A stretch of DNA of 64,000 nt from Grimontia marina (GCF_900060185.1 NZ_FIZY01000004.1:89623-153622), one strand, 5' to 3'. Counted from the stretch's first letter, positions 8,896-19,814 are shown. A program made the numbers and translations. Notes: generated from the letters alone by a model not told the origin.

Positions 8896-10692
8896 TTACT
8901 TATCTTTGCCTACGTGCAGAATCGCCAGGAACGCTTCTTGAGGCAGTTCGACGTTACCGATCTGCTTCATACGTTTCTTACCTTCTTTTTGCTTCTGCAG
9001 CAGTTTCTTCTTACGGCTTACGTCACCACCGTAACACTTCGCGGTGACGTTTTTACGAAGCTGTTTCACGGTCGAGCGCGCAATGATGTGGTTACCGATT
9101 GCTGCCTGAATCGCGATGTCGAACTGCTGACGAGGGATGAATTCTTTCATCTTCTCAACCAGATCACGGCCACGGGATTGCGCCTGATCTTTGTGAGTGA
9201 TGATAGCCAATGCATCCACGTTGTCGCCATTCAGCAATACGTCAACACGTACCATGTTCGATGCTTCATAGCGCTGGAAGTTGTAATCCAGAGAAGCATA
9301 ACCGCGAGACGTCGATTTCAGACGGTCGAAGAAGTCCAGAACCACTTCTGCCATTGGAATATCGTAAGTGAGGGCGACTTGGTTACCGTGGTAAACCATG
9401 TCAACTTGAACGCCACGCTTCTCGACGCACAAGGTGATAACGTTACCCAGGTACTCTGAAGGCACCAGGATGTTACAGCGTGCAATTGGCTCACCCATCA
9501 CTTCGATATCGTTAACCGCTGGCAATTTCGCAGGGCTATCAACATACAGGGTGTCACCGTTGGTCTTCTTCACCTCGTACACTACGGTTGGTGCCGTGGT
9601 GATCAGATCCAGATTGTATTCACGCTCCAGACGCTCCTGGATGATTTCCATGTGCAGCATGCCAAGGAAACCACAGCGAAAACCAAAGCCCAGTGCTGCT
9701 GAGTTTTCTGGCTCGTAGAACAGTGACGCATCGTTCAGGCTCAGTTTGCCCAGTGCATCACGGAAGTTTTCGTAGTCGTCAGACGAAACAGGGAACAGAC
9801 CCGCATAAACTTGAGGCTTCACTTTCTTAAAGCCTGGTAGCGGTGTTTCTGCACCGTGTTTTGCGTGGGTCAGGGTATCACCCACTGGCGCGCCCAGAAT
9901 GTCTTTAATACCACAAACAACCCAGCCCACCTCGCCGGTACGCAGACCTTGGGTGTCAGTTTGTTTTGGTGTGAAGATGCCGATGCGATCAACGCCCCAC
10001 ACCTGACCGGTGCTCATGACTTTGATCTTGTCACCTTTCTTCAACTCGCCATTCTTAATACGAACCAGCGACACAACGCCCAGATAGTTATCGAACCATG
10101 AGTCGATGATCAGCGCTTGCAGTGGCGCTTCTGGGTCACCTTCAGGTGCCGGAACATTCTTAACGATATCTTCCAGAACCAGATCTACACCCAGACCCGT
10201 TTTCGCCGAACAGCGGGTCGCTTCGGTTGCATCGATACCAACAATGTCTTCGATCTCTTCTGCTACGCGGTCAGGATCGGCGGCTGGCAGGTCAATTTTA
10301 TTCAGGATTGGAACCACTTCCAGATCCATTTCAATCGCGGTGTAGCAATTCGCCAAAGTCTGAGCTTCTACGCCCTGACCCGCGTCGACCACCAGCAAAG
10401 CACCCTCACACGCCGCCAGAGAACGAGAAACTTCGTAAGAGAAGTCAACGTGTCCTGGGGTGTCGATGAAGTTCAACTGATAGGTTTCCCCATCCTGCGC
10501 TGTGTAATTCAGCGTCACACTCTGTGCTTTGATGGTGATACCACGTTCGCGTTCCAGATCCATGGAATCCAGAACCTGTGCTGCCATTTCACGGTCAGTT
10601 AGACCGCCACAAACCTGAATAAGACGGTCTGATAAGGTCGACTTACCGTGGTCAATGTGGGCAATAATCGAAAAGTTACGAATGTGCTTCAT
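8896..10692 (-). CDS. lepA: Elongation factor 4 (LepA), ribosome back-translocase GTPase
   Basis: 598 residues (E. coli 599). N-terminal G domain with [22 protein letters not shown] and NKIDLPAAD, followed by the EF-G-like domains and the LepA-specific C-terminal domain rich in lysine and arginine. It binds stalled or assembling ribosomes and affects initiation and 30S biogenesis. It lies 76 bases downstream of rseC, in one direction with the rpoE-rse genes, so sigma-E readthrough into lepA is plausible. Confidence 0.97.
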   Translation of the reverse strand: MKHIRNFSIIAHIDHGKSTLSDRLIQVCGGLTDREMAAQVLDSMDLERERGITIKAQSVTLNYTAQDGETYQLNFIDTPGHVDFSYEVSRSLAACEGALLVVDAGQGVEAQTLANCYTAIEMDLEVVPILNKIDLPAADPDRVAEEIEDIVGIDATEATRCSAKTGLGVDLVLEDIVKNVPAPEGDPEAPLQALIIDSWFDNYLGVVSLVRIKNGELKKGDKIKVMSTGQVWGVDRIGIFTPKQTDTQGLRTGEVGWVVCGIKDILGAPVGDTLTHAKHGAETPLPGFKKVKPQVYAGLFPVSSDDYENFRDALGKLSLNDASLFYEPENSAALGFGFRCGFLGMLHMEIIQERLEREYNLDLITTAPTVVYEVKKTNGDTLYVDSPAKLPAVNDIEVMGEPIARCNILVPSEYLGNVITLCVEKRGVQVDMVYHGNQVALTYDIPMAEVVLDFFDRLKSTSRGYASLDYNFQRYEASNMVRVDVLLNGDNVDALAIITHKDQAQSRGRDLVEKMKEFIPRQQFDIAIQAAIGNHIIARSTVKQLRKNVTAKCYGGDVSRKKKLLQKQKEGKKRMKQIGNVELPQEAFLAILHVGKDK

Positions 10693-10768
10693 AAATGGTG
10701 TGACTAACTCGTTAGTTAAAATAAGAGGATCTTACGATCAAGTGGCGGGATTCTACCGAAATTAATGG

Positions 10769-11263
10769 CTAGTCGCTATCTTCTGTTGCGGCATTTATCA
10801 CCGCCGCCGAGTCTACGGTATTGCCAAGGATGCGCAACAGTTTAGGTGTTGCGCCTGTATCCTGCTGCAGCTTCCGCGAAAAATGGCGTGCTACAAGGAA
10901 TCCCAGTCCACCCGCAAGCACCGAAGACAGAATAATCACGCCCTCTCCTGCTGCTATCAAATCTGCGAGAAACTGCCCGAAAACAGCGCCCGTAATCGCG
11001 AATAGCAAAGGCAGAATATAAACCACCAACGCCGATCGCAGTACCGTCTGCTCCTCTAAGCCGATTTCAACCAAGGTTCCCACATTGACTAGTTTTTCTG
11101 ACGGTACACGGATATCCAATACTTTGCCCGGCAGCGCATTACTCACAATGCCTGTACCGCAATTGCTCTTGGAAGCACAACTGCCACAACTGGTTTTCTG
11201 CTGGCAGCGGACAGTCAGGTAACCCTCGCCACTGCCAGTGACTTCCGCCAACGCCGTGATCAT
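10769..11263 (-). CDS. rseC: SoxR-reducing / sigma-E regulatory membrane protein RseC
   Basis: 164 residues. A cysteine-rich N-terminal segment (CGSCASKSNCG at about 26-36) precedes two hydrophobic helices (about 76-98 and 103-124). RseC/RsxC-related family members sit in the inner membrane and are linked to keeping SoxR reduced and to fine control of sigma-E. It overlaps rseB by four bases, keeping the conserved rpoE-rseA-rseB-rseC order. The C-terminal 40 residues are polar and poorly conserved. Confidence 0.92.
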   Translation of the reverse strand: MITALAEVTGSGEGYLTVRCQQKTSCGSCASKSNCGTGIVSNALPGKVLDIRVPSEKLVNVGTLVEIGLEEQTVLRSALVVYILPLLFAITGAVFGQFLADLIAAGEGVIILSSVLAGGLGFLVARHFSRKLQQDTGATPKLLRILGNTVDSAAVINAATEDSD

Positions 11264-12237
11264 GGCGTTGACGTTCCTTCATGTCTTTGTGGCGCTGCCA
11301 TACGGACAGACTCAGCCACTTTTTTCGCGGTCGCTGGTGGAATATCTCCCACCACGGTGATTTCTGCATTGCCGGATACATGACTGTGTAATGTGCGACG
11401 GCCTTTTCTCACCAACTGCTCACGCACGGAAAGATCATCTGCTTCTGACATATAAACAGAGAAACTAAACAGGCCATCACTGAACATCTGGCTTTCTACC
11501 GGACGTTCAGTGATCATCAAACGGTGACGATTGCTATAAATCGGCGAAAAGCCATCAGGCAAAGAAGTGACTTGCCAGCTAAGGCCAGAGTCGCGTTGTT
11601 TTGGCACCTGAACCACTGGTGGCAGTTCAATACCTGACATCTGCTTCATCACATTACCAATCTGCGGGGAGACCACCAGCGACATAGCACGGTATTGCTC
11701 AATGGGATCACCGTCGCGATCCAATAGGTCTGCACGGGTCAGCAACTTGGAGTTTTGGTCAATCCAAAGTACGTAGGAATAACGCGCGCCGTCTTTGGGA
11801 GACACACGAACAACATCACATGCCAAACCTGCTTCACGGGCTCTTCCCAACGGCACGAAATCGTACATGGTCGACAGGTGGTCAATATCGGAATGCATGA
11901 TCGCGGGCAAGGGCGCCACCATCTGGTTACTCGCAATAGTAAACGGGTCAATACCAGGTTCGAAGTAACTCACTTCGTCACCACGACGAATGGCTTCACG
12001 TGGGGGACCAGCCAGATAAGCAATGTGACCAAATGACTCACCATCGACTAAAGCGTGGCGATAACGCAGGGGCTCAATACTGTTTTTGCGGACCAAAATA
12101 TAGGAAAGTTCATAGTCCAATTGTTCGGTTGCCTGGCCCATCTGATGCAACAATGCCTCGGCGGGATTTTCTTCCGCCGAGGCATTCGCGACCAGACTGA
12201 CCAGTGCAAAAGCACCGATCAGGAGTTGTTTCATCAA
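11260..12237 (-). CDS. rseB: Sigma-E regulatory protein RseB (MucB)
   Basis: 325 residues with a signal peptide (cleavage likely after about residue 21 in VANASAEE), so periplasmic. The MucB/RseB family architecture is a lipoprotein-binding-like N-terminal domain and a smaller C-terminal domain that contacts RseA. RseB protects RseA from DegS cleavage and releases it when it senses lipopolysaccharide or mislocalised lipoproteins. It starts one base after the rseA stop and overlaps rseC. Confidence 0.94.
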   Translation of the reverse strand: MMKQLLIGAFALVSLVANASAEENPAEALLHQMGQATEQLDYELSYILVRKNSIEPLRYRHALVDGESFGHIAYLAGPPREAIRRGDEVSYFEPGIDPFTIASNQMVAPLPAIMHSDIDHLSTMYDFVPLGRAREAGLACDVVRVSPKDGARYSYVLWIDQNSKLLTRADLLDRDGDPIEQYRAMSLVVSPQIGNVMKQMSGIELPPVVQVPKQRDSGLSWQVTSLPDGFSPIYSNRHRLMITERPVESQMFSDGLFSFSVYMSEADDLSVREQLVRKGRRTLHSHVSGNAEITVVGDIPPATAKKVAESVRMAAPQRHEGTSTP

Positions 12238-12238
12238 T

Positions 12239-12856
12239 CTAGTTACTCACTTCTGGTGTTAGCTTCTCGTCTTGTGCAATCATTTCATCAGCATTGAGGC
12301 GAAGCTGCAACTCATAGTCTTGGAACATGGCGTTGACACGGCGACGCTGCTCCATCAGTTGTGCTTCGGTCGGATTACCCTGCAAGGTTTCACGGCTAAG
12401 GCTCACAGGCTCAGCTGAGCCAGCCAAAGGAATGGTCTGTAAAACTGGGGGCTGTGATGCAGCAAGAACCGGATCCAACTGCTCACCACCATTGTATTGT
12501 TGAACGCCAACAATGACAGCCAGTGACACCGCGGCAGCCATACCCACCTGGGTGAGTTGCTGCAACCAAGATGGCATGCCTTTTTTGGCAGCTGCTGGCG
12601 TAGGTTGTGCTTCCTGAATCGGAACAACATTGGGTGCAGAATGCGCTCCATGCGCAGGCTCAGCCTCCAGTGCCATCGCAACATTTGATGCGATGTCCCA
12701 ACTCGGATTAGGCGTTTCTCCACGCATTACATCACGGGTGACAGCAAAGCTTTTCCATGTTTGCTGAGCCGATTGATCGTTTTCCAGCGCATCAATCAGC
12801 GCCTGATCAATCTCATCACCATCAAATAATGCGGAAAGGTTTTCTTTTTCAGCCAT
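12239..12856 (-). CDS. rseA: Anti-sigma-E factor RseA
   Basis: 205 residues. The N-terminal cytoplasmic domain (1-95) begins MAEKENLSALFDGDEID like E. coli RseA and binds sigma-E. One membrane helix, MAAAVSLAVIVGV, at about residues 110-122 is followed by a periplasmic tail that RseB binds and that DegS and RseP cut under envelope stress. It lies 30 bases downstream of rpoE. The short helix and the Gln/Pro-rich segments on both sides are typical of the family. Confidence 0.94.
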   Translation of the reverse strand: MAEKENLSALFDGDEIDQALIDALENDQSAQQTWKSFAVTRDVMRGETPNPSWDIASNVAMALEAEPAHGAHSAPNVVPIQEAQPTPAAAKKGMPSWLQQLTQVGMAAAVSLAVIVGVQQYNGGEQLDPVLAASQPPVLQTIPLAGSAEPVSLSRETLQGNPTEAQLMEQRRRVNAMFQDYELQLRLNADEMIAQDEKLTPEVSN

Positions 12857-12886
12857 TTATTTCACCGTTATCAACAGGTAACACTG

Positions 12887-13465
12887 TTAGTGGTTCATCA
12901 GAGGACGAACACGTTTGTCTACCGCTTCCCTGGCACGGAAAATACGCGAACGTACCGTCCCAACCGGGCAGCCCATCACTTCTGCAATCTCTTCATAGCT
13001 TAAGCCATCAATTTCACGCAGGGTGATCGCCGTTTTCAGATCGTCCGGTAAAGACTCAATCGTGCTGAAAACGACCTGCTTCAACTGTTCTGACAACATA
13101 AGGTTCTCAGGGTTCGAAATTTCTTTCAATGCGCCACCATTTTCATAATTTTCCGCTTCTTCCGCGTCAATATCGCTTGATGGTGGGCGTCTGCCCTGGG
13201 CAACCAGATAATTCTTCGCTGTGTTTACCGCAATACGGTAAAGCCAGGTATAAAACGCACTCTCACCACGAAATCCCGGCAAGGCGCGATACGCTTTGAT
13301 AAAGGCCTCCTGCGCAACATCAGGCACATCACCGCTGTTGCTGACATAACGAGAGATCAGATTGCATACCTTGTTTTGATATTTTACGACCAGCAGGTTA
13401 AACGCCTGCTTATCACCATTCTGAACGCGCTCAATTAAGGCTTGATCGGTTAACTGCTCGCTCAT
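12887..13465 (-). CDS. rpoE: RNA polymerase sigma-E factor (extracytoplasmic stress)
   Basis: 192 residues, close to E. coli (191) and collinear with it. Region 2 includes DVAQEAFIKAYRAL and FYTWLYRIAVNTAKNYL; region 4 includes GLSYEEIAEVMGCPVGTVRSR. It directs transcription of outer-membrane repair genes when RseA is degraded. The operon order rpoE-rseA-rseB-rseC is complete. Its upstream region contains a good sigma-E promoter (13632-13660), so it is probably autoregulated. nadB diverges 425 bases away, the same arrangement as in E. coli. Confidence 0.97.
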   Translation of the reverse strand: MSEQLTDQALIERVQNGDKQAFNLLVVKYQNKVCNLISRYVSNSGDVPDVAQEAFIKAYRALPGFRGESAFYTWLYRIAVNTAKNYLVAQGRRPPSSDIDAEEAENYENGGALKEISNPENLMLSEQLKQVVFSTIESLPDDLKTAITLREIDGLSYEEIAEVMGCPVGTVRSRIFRAREAVDKRVRPLMNH

Positions 13466-13891
13466 TCGAGCGCCTTCTCCTTATTATTGATACCAGTAGT
13501 CTGCTTTCTCTGTGGCAGAGTCCACCGTCAAGGTCAGAACTCTGTCAGCTACCGGTATTTCTTCTCGCTCTTTGCCACTATGGTGCCCGGCGTATTTTTC
13601 TGCCGCACGATTTTTGTTGAGTGAGCAAAGTTTATGAGTGAAACATTAAAAGAAAGTTCCCTAGTCCGACCCATCTCGTCAAACGATTAGATCCGAATCG
13701 TAAAGTCTATCAGAATGTTTGGTCACACCATAACCAAGTCTCATTCCGCCATCCCCACTCTGTCGCATAATGAAGCAACTGGCAACGTTCTACGTGTTGC
13801 CACATTAGTGTAAACTCACTGAAATGACTCGAACTCGTTGTTTCCGGCAATCGGCTCAGGCCGCCGCTTAGGAGAAAGGAATACGTAATCA
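13466..13891. other. Divergent rpoE/nadB control region
   Basis: No gene in this 426-base gap. Besides the sigma-E promoter described at 13632-13660, a weak sigma-70 candidate for nadB is TTGCCA at 13797-13802 with TGAAAT at 13820-13825. A purine-rich ribosome binding site (AGGAGAAAGG) precedes nadB at 13870-13879. No terminator or repeat seen. Confidence 0.45.
13632..13660 (-). promoter_or_regulatory. Sigma-E autoregulatory promoter of rpoE (P2-like)
   Basis: On the minus strand: GGAACTT at 13660-13654, a 16-base spacer, then TCATAA at 13637-13632, about 165 bases ahead of the rpoE start. The -35 equals the sigma-E consensus, and the bases after the -10 (CTTTGCTCACTCAA) closely match those after the E. 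coli rpoE P2 promoter. The -10 is less perfect than TCTAA. Confidence 0.75.
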
Positions 13892-15505
13892 ATGAGCAAC
13901 CAAGAACACGTGTGTGATGTGCTGGTAATTGGCAGCGGTGCTGCCGGTTTATCTCTGGCACTCCATTTAGCCCCAACCCAGAAAGTGATAGTACTGAGCA
14001 AAGGACCACGTAGCGAAGGGGCGACCTACTACGCACAAGGCGGTATTGCTGCAGTCTTTGACGAAAGTGACTCCGTCGAATCCCACGTTGAAGATACGCT
14101 CATTGCCGGTGACGGTATTTGTGAGCAGGACGTGGTGAGCTTTATCGCTGAGAACGCCAAAGAGTGTGTTCAGTGGCTGATTGATGGTGGTGTTCCGTTC
14201 GACCGTGAAGAAGACAGCGACGACGATGAGCCCAAATTCCACCTCACCCGTGAAGGTGGCCACAGTCACAGACGCATTCTGCATGCCGCTGATGCAACGG
14301 GCGCAGCGGTGCAAAACTCGCTGCAAGAGAATGTGATGCGGCACCCCAACATCAAGGTGATGGAGCGCCATAACGCGCTGGATCTTATCACCCGCAAGAA
14401 AATTGGGATCAGTGGTGCTAACCGCGTCTTGGGTGCCTATATCTGGAACCGTGACCGTGAAGCCGTCGAAACCGTGCGCGCTAAGTTTGTGGTACTGGCA
14501 ACTGGCGGTGCATCCAAGGTTTATCAATATACCTCAAACCCGGATGTTTCTTCCGGTGATGGCATTGCAATGGCATGGCGTGCAGGTTGTCGAGTCGCCA
14601 ACCTTGAATTTAACCAGTTTCACCCGACATGCCTTTTCCACCCTGAAGCGCGCAACTTTTTGCTGACCGAAGCCCTTCGTGGTGAAGGAGCCTACCTACG
14701 CCGCCCTGATGGCTCCCGTTTTATGCCGGACTTTGATGATCGCGCTGAGCTTGCTCCCCGTGATGTGGTTGCCCGCGCGATTGATTATGAGATGAAGCGC
14801 CTTGGTGCTGACTGCATGTATCTCGACATCAGCCACAAAGATCCAGAGTTCATTACCAAGCATTTCCCGACCATTGACGAAAAACTGAAAACCTTTGGCT
14901 TTGACCTGACCAAAGAACCCATTCCCATCGTTCCTGCCGCGCACTACACCTGTGGTGGCGTCATGGTGAACCAGAATGGCCAGACAGATCTGGAAGGTTT
15001 GTATGCCATTGGTGAAGTCAGCTACACAGGCCTCCATGGTGCTAACCGCATGGCATCAAACTCTTTGCTCGAATGTGTGGTTTACGCTTGGGCTGCCGCC
15101 ATGCACATTGGAGAGAATGCGGCCACAGCAGAAATTCCACCAACGCTGCCATACTGGGATGACAGTCAGGTGTGTTGCTCAGACGAAGAAGTCGTTATCC
15201 AGCATAACTGGCACGAGCTGCGCCTATTTATGTGGGACTACGTTGGGATTGTGCGTTCCACCAAACGGCTTGAACGTGCGCTTCGTCGTATTGAATTACT
15301 GAAGCAGGAAACGAACGAGTACTACAGCAACTTCCGCGTTTCAAACAACCTTCTGGAGTTGCGTAACCTGCTTCAGGTTGCTGAGCTGATGGTACGCTGT
15401 GCGATGGCGCGTAAAGAAAGCCGCGGTCTTCACTACACTATTGATTACCTGGACAAAGCGGAAGATTCAGGCCCAACTATTCTGGTACCAGATTTTCCGT
15501 GTTGA
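13892..15505 (+). CDS. nadB: L-aspartate oxidase
   Basis: 537 residues (E. coli 540). The FAD-binding dinucleotide fold is at residues 11-24 ([14 protein letters not shown]), followed by [11 protein letters not shown] and the fumarate-reductase-like active-site segment [24 protein letters not shown]. It oxidises aspartate to iminoaspartate, the first step of de novo NAD synthesis, with oxygen or fumarate as acceptor. The quinolinate synthase partner nadA is not in the window. Divergence from rpoE is conserved in enteric bacteria and vibrios. Confidence 0.97.
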   Translation: MSNQEHVCDVLVIGSGAAGLSLALHLAPTQKVIVLSKGPRSEGATYYAQGGIAAVFDESDSVESHVEDTLIAGDGICEQDVVSFIAENAKECVQWLIDGGVPFDREEDSDDDEPKFHLTREGGHSHRRILHAADATGAAVQNSLQENVMRHPNIKVMERHNALDLITRKKIGISGANRVLGAYIWNRDREAVETVRAKFVVLATGGASKVYQYTSNPDVSSGDGIAMAWRAGCRVANLEFNQFHPTCLFHPEARNFLLTEALRGEGAYLRRPDGSRFMPDFDDRAELAPRDVVARAIDYEMKRLGADCMYLDISHKDPEFITKHFPTIDEKLKTFGFDLTKEPIPIVPAAHYTCGGVMVNQNGQTDLEGLYAIGEVSYTGLHGANRMASNSLLECVVYAWAAAMHIGENAATAEIPPTLPYWDDSQVCCSDEEVVIQHNWHELRLFMWDYVGIVRSTKRLERALRRIELLKQETNEYYSNFRVSNNLLELRNLLQVAELMVRCAMARKESRGLHYTIDYLDKAEDSGPTILVPDFPC

Positions 15506-15526
15506 TAATTACTTTAGAAAAGAAGT

Positions 15527-15553
15527 AAAAGCCCTCTAAACAGGGCTTTTTTT
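15527..15553. terminator. Bidirectional terminator between nadB and chemoreceptor gene
   Basis: AAAAGCCCT at 15527-15535, a six-base loop and AGGGCTTTT at 15542-15550, continued by T residues. It serves the convergent nadB (+) and receptor (-) genes. Confidence 0.85.
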
Positions 15554-15575
15554 GGTTTTTAGTGCATTAGAGTGC

Positions 15576-17384
15576 TCAAGAACGGAAGGCGGAGATAGCA
15601 GCCTCAAGTTCGCGACTCTGCTCAGCCACACGGGCTGCAGCTTGTGCATTCTCGCTAGTAGACGATGTGTTCGAAGAAGTGATCTGCTGAATCGAGTGAA
15701 CATTCATATTCACCTCTTTTGCCACCATGCTCTGCTCTTCAACAGCAGCGGCTATCTGGGTGCTCATATCCATGATTTGCTGCATATCAACGATGATGTT
15801 ATCAAGCTCAATGGAAGCCTCCTCAACATAGCTTACTGACTGCTGGCTATCTCGCTGACAGGTGTTGATACGCTCAACCACACTGTTGGTTTGCTCCTGT
15901 AGTGAGGCAATCATGGTCGCGATTTCGTCAGTAGATTTGTTAGTACGAGTCGCAAGTGAACGCACTTCATCCGCGACCACCGCGAAACCACGACCCTGCT
16001 CACCGGCACGCGCAGCTTCAATCGCCGCATTCAATGCGAGAAGGTTAGTTTGCTCTGAAATGTCTTTGATCACATCAACCACAGTGCCAATCTGCTGAGA
16101 CAGCGACACCAGACTATGTATATCGCTGTTGGCAATACCCAAGCCGTCTGACAGCGTTATGATGGCATCACGGGTTGCCTGAACAGTTTGATGGCCTTTC
16201 TGCGCCCGGATCAGGCTTTGGTTGGCATTTGCTGCAGCCGTTTCAGTGTTGCTTGCAATCTCACGAATGGTCGCTTCCATCTCGTTAACGGCGGTCGCTG
16301 CCAGTTCAGCCTCTGATTGCTGCTTTTCAAATGAAACTTCCGCTTCGTTGCTGCGTAACTGCACATCCGAAGCCGTCGAGTTGAGGGTGGTAATGGAGAT
16401 TTTTACCCCAGCAATCAATGACTGGCAGTGTTCCAACACCAAGTTGAAGTCGGAAGCAACCAGAGCTATCTCATCCTTGCCCTGTGCCTCTGCGCGAAGA
16501 GTCAGATCACGTTGCTCTGCCACTTTTTCCATGGTTTCAGTCAGCGTTTTTAAACGACGCTGAATATATCGATTGAGTAGAATACTCGCCGTAATCAATA
16601 GAGCAGAAATCACAAACAGCACAACCAACGAGGAGATCGTCAGCGTCCCCTCAGCTGTCTTCAGCTCACTGGCTAGTTGCAGTCGCATATCGTCGAAATC
16701 TGCTTCGACCTGGTGGGTCTGACCACGGATATTACCCAAAAGACCTGATTTATGGTTAAGACCCACTTCACGGCTGACTCGCATATATCGCTCGACCAAT
16801 GCTTTCTGGGCATCCAGCGAAGCCAAACCGGTTTCGTTTTTTACACTCTGCCACACACGGCTAAACTCATCAAAGCGTGCTTCAGTGACATCCGCCATCA
16901 ACAGGCGGCTCAATGTCACGAGATACGCAATATCATTAATGGAAGGATTGTCTTTCAAAAGTTTTTCATTGGTACTGCCTAACTCACCATGAATACCAGA
17001 GGAGCGGTTCAACCCCAACTTCTCGTAACCTTTCGATAATGAAATAAAGCCACTGTGATATATCTTTATGGCCTGCGACACGGCAGTGATTTGAGGCAGA
17101 GAAATGTCCAGACGCTTTGCATCCTGAGACAAGGTATTCAGATCTCGTTCAAACTTGGCGACGTTACCCGAGAATCTATCCACGTATTTGGTGTCGAGCC
17201 GCGCCAAGAAATCTTTTTCATTACGGCGCAGGTTGAGCAATCTCACTTCAAGCTCTGCGACCAGAGATAGTTTGGTTTTCAAGTCGACCATTCGCTCTGA
17301 AGCTTGCCAACCAATGAATGCAAATAATATTAACGACAATGCCGAGAATGCCGTCAGACCGTACAGTTTTGTTCTTATTTTCAT
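15576..17384 (-). CDS. Methyl-accepting chemotaxis protein with HBM sensor domain
   Basis: 602 residues from the ATG at 17384, which has AGAGGTG upstream; an in-frame ATG at 17459 adds 25 unlikely residues before the membrane anchor. Membrane helix at about 8-28, then a long periplasmic helical domain. The [13 protein letters not shown] segment matches the helical bimodular (HBM) sensor family. A second membrane helix lies near 255-275 ([17 protein letters not shown]), then HAMP and a cytoplasmic signalling hairpin with [23 protein letters not shown] receptors often sense organic acids or polyamines; the ligand here is unknown. No C-terminal CheR-docking pentapeptide. Monocistronic; terminator downstream. 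Confidence 0.9.
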   Translation of the reverse strand: MKIRTKLYGLTAFSALSLILFAFIGWQASERMVDLKTKLSLVAELEVRLLNLRRNEKDFLARLDTKYVDRFSGNVAKFERDLNTLSQDAKRLDISLPQITAVSQAIKIYHSGFISLSKGYEKLGLNRSSGIHGELGSTNEKLLKDNPSINDIAYLVTLSRLLMADVTEARFDEFSRVWQSVKNETGLASLDAQKALVERYMRVSREVGLNHKSGLLGNIRGQTHQVEADFDDMRLQLASELKTAEGTLTISSLVVLFVISALLITASILLNRYIQRRLKTLTETMEKVAEQRDLTLRAEAQGKDEIALVASDFNLVLEHCQSLIAGVKISITTLNSTASDVQLRSNEAEVSFEKQQSEAELAATAVNEMEATIREIASNTETAAANANQSLIRAQKGHQTVQATRDAIITLSDGLGIANSDIHSLVSLSQQIGTVVDVIKDISEQTNLLALNAAIEAARAGEQGRGFAVVADEVRSLATRTNKSTDEIATMIASLQEQTNSVVERINTCQRDSQQSVSYVEEASIELDNIIVDMQQIMDMSTQIAAAVEEQSMVAKEVNMNVHSIQQITSSNTSSTSENAQAAARVAEQSRELEAAISAFRS

Positions 17385-17509
17385 GTCACCTCTTCCATCT
17401 TTACTTCTTGCGCTGGCGGCAAAGTCAATGCCTATTTCGATCCTTATCGGCATTTTCAATGAATCGTTTAGGAATGGCGTACGCTAAAAACAGAGAGGAG
17501 AGATTTAGG

Positions 17510-17920
17510 TCACGCTTTCAACGCTAAGCATACACGGCTGATATGACGAAATGTTTCCTCCTGAAAAGCATCAAAAGCCAGTACTAATCGTCGCTGTTCG
17601 AAGGGTGAGGATAAATCCAGAACGATAAGGTGACGACTGAAAAAACTGACTCGTTCAACATGGAATGTATCCCCATTAAAACGACACACACCGTCAATAT
17701 TTAGGAAAAGCTTTCCGTTGAAATGAGTGAAAAAGGAAGACTGTCTGTGTGATTCGCGGATAATAAAGCAAAGCAGCAGCACTTTAGCTTCAAGAGGCAA
17801 GGCACTGGCAGCAAATAGAATCATCGCTGCCAGCACATAGATACCGCCAACACTCACTTTCAGCAAGCGAGAGGGCTGGATATCTGCATTAACGGAGTTT
17901 GCTACGGTTGTGCTCAACAA
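17510..17920 (-). CDS. ygfX: YgfX (CptA) family membrane protein
   Basis: 136 residues. Two hydrophobic segments (about 22-40 and 43-55) anchor it in the inner membrane; the C-terminal half (FNGDTFHVERVSFF ... FDAFQEETFRHISRVCL) follows the E. coli YgfX pattern of a short beta domain. YgfX/CptA is co-encoded with SdhE in enterics and vibrios. It has been described as a toxin affecting FtsZ and MreB and also as an SdhE partner, and the first role is disputed. It overlaps sdhE by 32 bases, so the two are coupled. Confidence 0.75.
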   Translation of the reverse strand: MLSTTVANSVNADIQPSRLLKVSVGGIYVLAAMILFAASALPLEAKVLLLCFIIRESHRQSSFFTHFNGKLFLNIDGVCRFNGDTFHVERVSFFSRHLIVLDLSSPFEQRRLVLAFDAFQEETFRHISRVCLALKA

Positions 17921-18149
17921 TTTTGTTTGTTATCGCCACCAGCTCGGGTTTATCGCTGCGGCCATGTCCCATCAACCAAGTAAACAGATCCGGGTCATCA
18001 CATTCCAGCAAAGCAACAAAGTGATGTTTTTCTTCTTCTGTTAACGTATCAAAACACTCTTCAAAAAATGGCATGATAATGACATCAAGCTCCAACATGC
18101 CGCGACGGCATGCCCATTTGATACGCGCTTTGTCTTCTGCACCCAGCAT
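17889..18149 (-). CDS. sdhE: Succinate dehydrogenase flavinylation factor SdhE
   Basis: 86 residues from the ATG at 18147-18149, preceded by GAGGT; an in-frame upstream ATG (18224) would add 25 hydrophobic residues absent from the family. The family motif KARIKWACRRGMLELD, including the RGM-x-E-x-D core, is intact, followed by FVALLECDDPDLFTWLMGHG. SdhE helps attach FAD covalently to SdhA and FrdA. Paired with ygfX, and divergent from ygfZ by 184 bases. Confidence 0.93.
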   Translation of the reverse strand: MLGAEDKARIKWACRRGMLELDVIIMPFFEECFDTLTEEEKHHFVALLECDDPDLFTWLMGHGRSDKPELVAITNKIVEHNRSKLR

Positions 18150-18333
18150 GAGTACCTCGAAAAATAGGTCAAAAATAACTGGCCCAGATATTATCAGTGC
18201 GCAGATAGCCTTGCTATGACTCACGGATTGAATCTTGTAACCCTGTGATCTGACCCCATATCAAAGGCATATTGCTGACTTTGTCCTCGACTCGGATTAC
18301 CATAATCCCAATTATTTTTAAGCGAGAAGCACC

Positions 18334-19314
18334 ATGACAAACTGGTACCAGACACACGCTTTCAACCGCCTTCCTCTTTCTTCAGACAGCGCGTTGCCAG
18401 CCCTGTCAGTTATTGCGTTGGATAACCTTTCTTTGATCACTGCTGTCGGTCAGGACACCATCCCTTATCTACAAGGCCAACTGACCTGCGATTTGGTATC
18501 GCTTGAGAAAACCCGCTCAACCCTTGCCGCCCACTGTGATGCTAAAGGCAAAGTTTGGTCTGCTATTCGCCTGTTCCACCATAACGACGGCATTGCCTAT
18601 GTACAGCCTGCTTCTGTGGCAGAAAAGCAACTGACAGAAATTAAAAAGTATGCTGTATTCTCCAAGGCCGAGTTTTCGATGTCTGAGCAAGTGTTGATTG
18701 GTGTAGCTGGTGAGAAAGCTGACAGCGCAGTCGCATCGCGCTTCACCGGTGGAGGTGATGTTCGCGCAACCCAAACAGGCACAGCCGTTCGTATCGATAA
18801 CAACCACTGGTTGCTTGCTGTGAATGCAGAAGAAGCTGACGCGCTAATTGCAGCTCTGGGTGAACGAGCAACACTAAGTGACAGTTCATTGTGGACGTTA
18901 CTGGAACTTCGCTCGGCGATCCCTTCAATTGAAAAAGCCAACATCAGCGAGTTCATCCCACAATCCATTAACCTGCAGGCGCTGGACGCTATCAGCTTCA
19001 AGAAAGGCTGCTATACCGGTCAGGAGACCGTGGCTCGCGCAAAATACCGTGGCATCAATAAACGCGCTGCTTACCTGCTTGAAGGTGAAGCAGAAGAGAC
19101 ACCGAAAGCCGGTGATAAATTTGACCGCAGTGTGGGTGAAAACTGGCGTACCGGTGGTACGGTGATTTCTGGTTATCGTTTTGAAGATGGTCAGGCCCTG
19201 GCACTGGTCGTGCTGCCAAATAATCTCGATGACGACAGCCAGTTCCGTCTTGCAGATACCGACGTACTTTGGCAGAAAGTAGACCTGCCTTACAGCCTGG
19301 AAGACGAGGCCTAA
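18334..19314 (+). CDS. ygfZ: Folate-binding iron-sulfur cluster repair protein YgfZ
   Basis: 326 residues (E. coli 326). The family signature KGCYTGQE at about residues 226-233 carries the essential Cys. The fold is related to the GcvT aminomethyltransferase, so it binds tetrahydrofolate. It supports maintenance of certain Fe-S enzymes, including MiaB, and hence tRNA methylthiolation. It diverges from sdhE, as in E. coli, and is followed two bases later by the YbaK-family gene. Confidence 0.93.
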   Translation: MTNWYQTHAFNRLPLSSDSALPALSVIALDNLSLITAVGQDTIPYLQGQLTCDLVSLEKTRSTLAAHCDAKGKVWSAIRLFHHNDGIAYVQPASVAEKQLTEIKKYAVFSKAEFSMSEQVLIGVAGEKADSAVASRFTGGGDVRATQTGTAVRIDNNHWLLAVNAEEADALIAALGERATLSDSSLWTLLELRSAIPSIEKANISEFIPQSINLQALDAISFKKGCYTGQETVARAKYRGINKRAAYLLEGEAEETPKAGDKFDRSVGENWRTGGTVISGYRFEDGQALALVVLPNNLDDDSQFRLADTDVLWQKVDLPYSLEDEA

Positions 19315-19316
19315 TT

Positions 19317-19814
19317 ATGTCCTCGATTGATACTCCTATCCTTTCAATTTTGCGCGATGCAGGCATCTCGCACCGTTTGCTGCCTCATGCGAGTGAAGCA
19401 ACGACTATACTCGATGCGGCCAAGCAGCGCGGTGTTGAGCCAGATCAATTAGTCAAATCCATGTTGCTGCGTGATATGGGCGGACAGATGGCCTTGGCGT
19501 GTGTACCAGGTACAGCGTCTGTCGATCCTAAGAAAGTTAGAGACCTTCTCGGGTGTCGACGCATGACCATGGTCGACAGCAAGCATGTACAAAGTATTAC
19601 CGGTTACTCACCTGGCATGGTGACCCCAATATCTGTATTTGGCATGCTGCCAATATTCTTCGACCCAAGCCTTGCTGACTTTGAGCACATCAACATCAGC
19701 AGCGGTTCACCGATGGCAGGTGTAGAACTTCGTTTTCAGGATCTGGTCGATTTTTGTGGGCCTACCATCGCTGATATAAGCCGTGACACTGAGACGGACT
19801 ATGAAGCCAGTTAA
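19317..19814 (+). CDS. YbaK/EbsC-family aminoacyl-tRNA deacylase
   Basis: 165 residues from the ATG at 19317, two bases after the ygfZ stop. It has the YbaK/ProX editing fold: the N-terminal half SHRLLPHASEATTILDAAK and the conserved Lys in DQLVKSMLLRD, then ACVPGTASVDPKKV and GYSPGMVTPISVF. These enzymes hydrolyse mischarged tRNAs such as Cys- or Ala-tRNA-Pro in trans. Which substrate this one clears cannot be told from sequence. It overlaps the following LysR reading frame by 14 bases. Confidence 0.82.
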   Translation: MSSIDTPILSILRDAGISHRLLPHASEATTILDAAKQRGVEPDQLVKSMLLRDMGGQMALACVPGTASVDPKKVRDLLGCRRMTMVDSKHVQSITGYSPGMVTPISVFGMLPIFFDPSLADFEHINISSGSPMAGVELRFQDLVDFCGPTIADISRDTETDYEAS